A stretch of DNA of 64,000 bases from Venturia oleaginea. Lineage: Eukaryota > Ascomycota > Dothideomycetes > Venturiales > Venturiaceae. Under the pieces are notes generated by a model. It saw nothing but the letters and a program-made list of their open reading frames with translations. It was not told where the DNA came from and ran no database searches. The DNA lies in NCBI GenBank assembly GCA_013176395.1, contig JABMLP010000010.1:992001-1056000 (forward strand), in the 5' to 3' direction. Both the position numbers and the translations under genes were made by a program. Shown here one piece after another: positions 59,424 through 64,000 of the stretch (positions are counted from its first letter, which is position 1; every line of letters begins with the position of its first letter).

Positions 59424-60646
59424 ATGAGACCAATATTGATGTCCGGCCACGTAAGTGTGACTCTGAGAATTCCGACACTATGCGCAGCTTGCTGATCAAA
59501 AAAAACAACCGCAGACTAGGGCCTTGACTCAAGTAAAGTACGCCTTCCACCACCACCCACTGTGCGCGAATGCCCCTCTGACGCGTATATCGTAGATACT
59601 CAGCCGATGGAGACATCATATTCTCCGTCGCAAAGGATCAAATCATATGTGCCTGGTATAGCGCAAACGGAGAGCGCCTTGGAACATACAACGGACACGT
59701 AGGAGCCATCTGGACCGTCGACGTCGACCCAACCACCAAATTCCTTGCCTCTGGAGCTGCAGATAACACCATTCGGCTGTGGGATGTCAAATCGGGAAAG
59801 CTGCTGAAGACTTGGGAATTTGGAACCGCAATTAAGAGGGTGGAATTTTCGCCCGATGGAACACAGTTGCTAGGTGTGACGGAGAAGCGTCAGGGACAAC
59901 TCAGCACAATCGTCGTCTATGATATTAAGCAGGATTTGGATGCGGAGCAAAGCGATGAACACGTATTGAGGATTGTCTGTGACGAGAGCAAAGCAACAGT
60001 CGCAGGTTTCAGCTACCAGTCAAGATATATCATCTCCGGACACGAAGATGGCACAGTCTGCCAATGGGATGCAAAGGTTCGTTTGGTCTTGGGCTACATG
60101 TTGATAAGTTGCTAATATGTTGATCAGACGGGAGAATTCCTAGACTCGATAGAAGCGCACGAGCCCGATATGATGGTCACGGATCTCCAGTGGTCGCCAG
60201 ACCGGACATACTTCGCCACTTCTTCCAAGGACAAGACCGCCAAACTGATCGCAGTCGACGATCTCAACATTCTTAAGAGCTACGTCGCAGACACACCCCT
60301 CAACAGTGCCGCCATCACGCCTGTAAAAGACTATGTCATCCTCGGTGGTGGACAGGCTGCTATGGACGTTACGACTACCTCAGCACGACAAGGAAAGTTC
60401 GAGGCGAGGTTCTACCACAAGATTTTCGAGGAGGAGGTTGGCCGCGTGAGGGGACATTTCGGACCACTGAACTACGTGGCTGTGGATCCAAATGGAAAGT
60501 CATATGCGAGTGGCGGAGAAGACGGCTACGTGAGACTGCATCATTTCGATAAGGGATACTTTGATTTTGAGTACGAGGTTGAGCGAGAGGCTAGGCAGCA
60601 GAGCCATAACAATGGTTCGGCTGGTATGATTGGTGTTGGTGCATAA
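59424..60646 (+). CDS. TIF34: Translation initiation factor eIF3 subunit I (TIF34)
   Basis: A WD40 propeller subunit of eIF3, which recruits mRNA and initiator tRNA to the 40S ribosome in the cytosol. Four exons, 59424-59450, 59515-59537, 59596-60076 and 60128-60646, give 349 residues; all phases match. The first two coding exons are only 27 and 23 bases, and together they give [19 protein letters not shown] repeats are visible at [69 protein letters not shown] and [19 protein letters not shown]. The block [20 protein letters not shown] is diagnostic for eIF3i. The start has a good context (GCCACCATGA). Confidence 0.95.
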
Positions 60647-61360
60647 AAACCGAACATGAACATCTTGACGAGTTATGACGGATGCAGAGTTCCTGATGCA
60701 TCTGGCGTGATATGGCGTTCACGGGTGCATAATTGCTGGCGGGAACGGCAGGATACTTGTCTAAGAAGGGTCGAGGTGGTTAGTAGTGAAAGAATTCCTC
60801 CGCATCTAAAAGATTGCGGGGAACTGGCCAAGAGCCATCCAATGTGTGTACAATTGAAACCACGTTGTCCATCATGTGTACACTTGAAACCACATTATCA
60901 ACATCTCGATTAATTCGTGTCGATATGATTCCATAGCAAAAGTACAGCGGGTCTGGTTGGCATTTCAAGGCCCTTCTACAAACACCCCTAAATAACGCTA
61001 GACTTAGGATCAGTATCGATAAATTTCTAGCAATCTGGTTTTAGGAACTCGCTAGAAATTATCAATAATGATCACAAGTTTAGAGATTGCTCTTCGACGT
61101 AGAAAGCAATGGAAGGGTCATCAACAAAAGACCCCATTGTAGAAGCGAAGCTGAAGTAAAAATGTAAGACGGGATACGCACAGGGAAGACGCTAAGATTC
61201 CATGCTCGTGCCTCGACGCGAACATCGTGGGTGTAAACTTACCATTATACACAACACACACACGCACACAACCTACCTCTTACTGCCAATTCTGCCATCT
61301 CGCGAATCTCCTTCCTTATTCATCGCAGCAGCAGCCAGAGTCCCATCACTTTCAAGGACC
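60647..61360. other. Spacer and promoter region of ARP1
   Basis: No gene seen. A short direct repeat (gtgtacaattgaaaccac and gtgtacacttgaaaccac) lies at about 60846-60895, within the likely TIF34 3' flank. CA-rich and pyrimidine-rich sequence before 61361 is the probable ARP1 promoter and leader. Confidence 0.45.
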
Positions 61361-62733
61361 ATGGCGGTCAACACCAGATTGCACAATGCGCCCATCGTGC
61401 TCGACAACGGGAGCGGGACTATAAGAGCTGGCTTTGCAGGTGAAGACACTCCCAAATGCTTCTTTCCATCGTGGGTAGGACGACCGAAACATGTGCGCAC
61501 AATGGCGGGAGCAAGAGACGGAGATGTTTTCATAGGACCCCAGGCCCAGGATATCAGGGGCCTACTCAAGATTAATTACCCTTTGGAACATGGCATAGTC
61601 ACAAATTGGGAGGACATGGAGAGAATTTGGCAATATGTCTACCAAGAAGGACTAAAAACGTTGAGTGAAGATGTGCGTCTCCCCCAGTCAAGTAGTACGC
61701 CTTCGCCATGTCCGCGCTAACACGATATACGTAGCATCCTGTTCTGCTCACTGAACCACCACTCAATCCGCGGTCGAATCGTGATACCGCTGCTCAAATC
61801 CTCTTCGAGACCTTCAATGTCCCAGCTCTCTATACTTCAGTACAAGCCGTCCTTTCGTTATATGCTGCTGGCAGAACCACAGGCATTGTGCTGGATGCGG
61901 GAGACGGCGTGTCTCATGCTGTACCTGTTTACGATGGCTTTGCTATACCCAATAGCGTTCGGAGAATAGACGTGGCGGGCCGAGATGTGACTGAATATCT
62001 TCAGACACAGCTACGAAAAGCTGGCTATATCTTTCATACAAGCGCGGAGAAGGAGATTGTGCGGACAATTAAGGAGAAGACAAGCTATGTCGCATTAGAC
62101 CCAGCAAAAGAAGACAAAGAATGGACAGGGGCTTCATCACGAAGTGGTGGAAAGGACATTGACTACGTGCTACCCGATGGAAAGTCAATAAAGGTATGTT
62201 GCTTCCGACTCAACAACGTGGAGAGGACTGATTCGTTGTTAATAGATTGGTGCTGAACGATTTCGTGCTCCGGAGATTATGTTCGATCCAGAACGGATTG
62301 GACTTGAATACACTGGTGTGCATCAAATGGTGGTAGATGCCATTCAGCGTACTGACATGGACCTACGAAAGACCTTGTTTGGCAGCATCGTCCTCTCAGG
62401 CGGTTCCACGCTCACAAAAGGGTTTGGAGATCGCCTGCTCCACGAGGTTCAAAGACTGGCGGTAAAGGACATGCGAATCAAGATCTACGCACCACAAGAA
62501 CGCAAATACACCACATGGATTGGCGGTAGCATCCTCGCAGGCTTGAGCACGTTCAAAAAGGTCAGGCTCGCAATGGACCCCAAGAATGACGAACAAAAGC
62601 TGACGATGGATAGATGTGGGTCGACAAGGATGAGTGGCAGGAGAATCCTGAAATCATTCATCAAAAGTGAGTCATTCCAGTGTAAAATGACAACTGACGA
62701 CTCTCAATGCTGACTTCGTGTAGATTTGCTTGA
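61361..62733 (+). CDS. ARP1: Actin-related protein 1 (centractin, dynactin filament subunit)
   Basis: The product forms the short actin-like filament of dynactin, which links dynein to cargo; in filamentous fungi it is needed for nuclear distribution (ro-4 in Neurospora). Five exons, 61361-61672, 61735-62193, 62246-62560, 62614-62666 and 62724-62733, give 382 residues, the normal length. The last coding exon is only 10 bases and completes the C-terminus HQKFA. Actin-fold motifs are [17 protein letters not shown] (phosphate 1), [20 protein letters not shown] (phosphate 2; GDG), and [19 protein letters not shown] plus [19 protein letters not shown] (adenosine region). Arp1-typical features are the [12 protein letters not shown] segment and the long insert with [20 protein letters not shown]. 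Confidence 0.95.
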
Positions 62734-64000
62734 TAGACGATTTTACACCTTCTTGCTGCGGCATGGCAAGTAAATGATGGGGAGAACGAGGCGTACGCAA
62801 GGCATATCAATGGCGTTGCAACAAGGCCATTGTGCACGGGAACAATGACCCCGGGTTTCCAGTTTAGATCCCCAAGGGCCATGCGAAGCCGATCTCCTTC
62901 TGGGAAGGGCTAGTGGTTTGCACAACGCTCCATAGTCGCGTACCTCCCGGGGCATTGGGAGATGGCCACGTCTCAAGCCCTGTTTAGCCCTCCCCGCCTT
63001 TCCACAAACACGACCTGGTTTATATTACCAACTTTTGGTACGCACAAGGATGCAGGTCATTGAGTTCTACACAGCATATGGTGCTCTGAGGCAAGCATTG
63101 CGAGATACCCTGGGCGTTTCTTGAAAGCATTTGGCATGCTGTTCGGCATGTTTTTTGGGGGGGTTGTTGTATGTGTGATGAAGCATGTCGAATGAAGGAT
63201 GGAGGACAAAACTATTGGCCAGACGTTTTGGAGATCGGAGCCGGAGAGGGGGATTGACCGACCCGCTCTTCCCGTAGGTTATTGCGGGGAAGGGCCATGC
63301 TGAAAATTCCGATCAGCCATGGAAAAGCTGTAGAAGATCGGGTAGTGCGTGCGTAGTTCGACAAAATTAGACTGGCGAATCGAGACGGCGGTCGCCGACG
63401 TTCCCCTAATCCCGTTGCAGACTTTGCAGGTGCATCTCGGCGGTTCTAAGAAGGGATATTGTGAACGGTGCGACTCGAAGAAAAAATTTGGATCATCACA
63501 GACGTTGTGAACGTGGGCTGAGCTGTGCCGTAGGCGTGGTCACGGAGTGGCGTAACTTTAGTTGCAAGCAACCTCGGTGTGTTACGACGCCTGAACAAAA
63601 ACATCAACAACACAGCGACAGCAACACCTGCAAATTGGATCACAATGTGCCCTCGTACCTTTCTACGCGCCGACTGCTTACCAGCGCATTGCTCGACGGA
63701 ATGAGCAATGGCTACTTGCGAATGCCCTCCTCGTGATGGCAGCGGTTGCCTCAATTCGAAGCACTTCCATGAATCCATGACGAGAGCAAAACATCGTGAA
63801 GGTCGCCCTACAGTTTCCTGGGGGTAATGAGAACACTTGGGCCCTCCCTTCGGTGGCCCACAGCCGGACGAGACGTTTCTACACACTGTCACACGTCGCA
63901 TGCGAGCCACCAATGGCCTGGCTACAGCCGCAACGCTAAGGTCATAGAATCCACTGATTCGTCAGGTCCGGTTTTGCGTAATGAAATTTCAAAATTTCCA
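62734..64000. other. Right-edge stretch without a recognisable gene
   Basis: This is the ARP1 3' flank and intergenic sequence. A 155-codon frame on the minus strand (63446-63913) is open but shows no family resemblance or splice signals that would support it. The stretch may include the 5' region of a gene beyond the window. Confidence 0.4.

Noticed and set aside
63446..63913. 155-codon minus-strand frame at the right edge
   Set aside because: No domain resemblance or splice support; likely chance.

Overview
This window is nuclear DNA of a filamentous ascomycete (Pezizomycotina; a leotiomycete-like species is my inference from protein flavour, not a proven placement). The evidence is many short introns of about 50-140 bases with GT..CTAAC/CTGAC..AG signals, very short 5' coding exons, fungal-type signalling proteins, a fungal ACR3 pump, Gpc1, Fot1/pogo DNA transposons and a LINE-like retroposon with an AATC tail. 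There are no operons; genes lie on both strands with 0.3-3 kb spacers.

Region 1-23 kb is a core segment on the left. It holds the bZIP factor atf1 (minus), a degraded phosphate-transporter relic, the histidine methyltransferase HPM1 (minus), a class III G-protein alpha subunit (minus), the osmotic-stress MAP kinase hog1 (plus), the arsenite exporter ACR3 (plus) and a long conserved helical protein (minus). hog1 and its classical downstream factor atf1 lie only about 10 kb apart, with the G-alpha gene between them. A 669-bp non-autonomous pogo-type element lies at 1.55-2.22 kb.

Region 23-40 kb starts with a gene-free, repeat-scarred stretch (about 23-26.3 kb). It continues with a conserved fungal protein of unknown role, a secreted GlcG/HbpS-like protein with an apparent GC-AG intron, a small acidic hypothetical protein, a broken 14-TM MFS drug-transporter gene (nonsense codon plus two frameshifts), the FACT subunit POB3, the acyltransferase GPC1 and an old-yellow-enzyme oxidoreductase.

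Region 40-53.7 kb is an accessory island. It contains decayed genes (C2H2/ankyrin, RING, protein-kinase-like), a second copy of the 669-bp element sitting inside the RING reading frame, and a 4.4-kb nest in which a Tc1/mariner element carries two different pogo-family insertions. One of these keeps an intact DDE transposase. The other is an in-frame deletion derivative that keeps both DNA-binding ends of the protein and has lost the catalytic core. A tRNA-Lys(CTT) gene with a 7-base intron lies at the right border.

Region 53.7-64 kb returns to housekeeping genes. These are a trifunctional C1-tetrahydrofolate synthase with two plausible starts (mitochondrial and cytosolic), a 1.6-kb retroposon with 14-bp target-site duplications and internal tandem repeats, translation factor eIF3i (TIF34) and the dynactin actin-related protein ARP1.

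The most unusual signals are the nested transposons, the shared 17-bp direct repeat inside the terminal inverted repeats of three pogo families, the catalytic-core-deleted transposase, and the retroposon with its 353-bp tandem unit.
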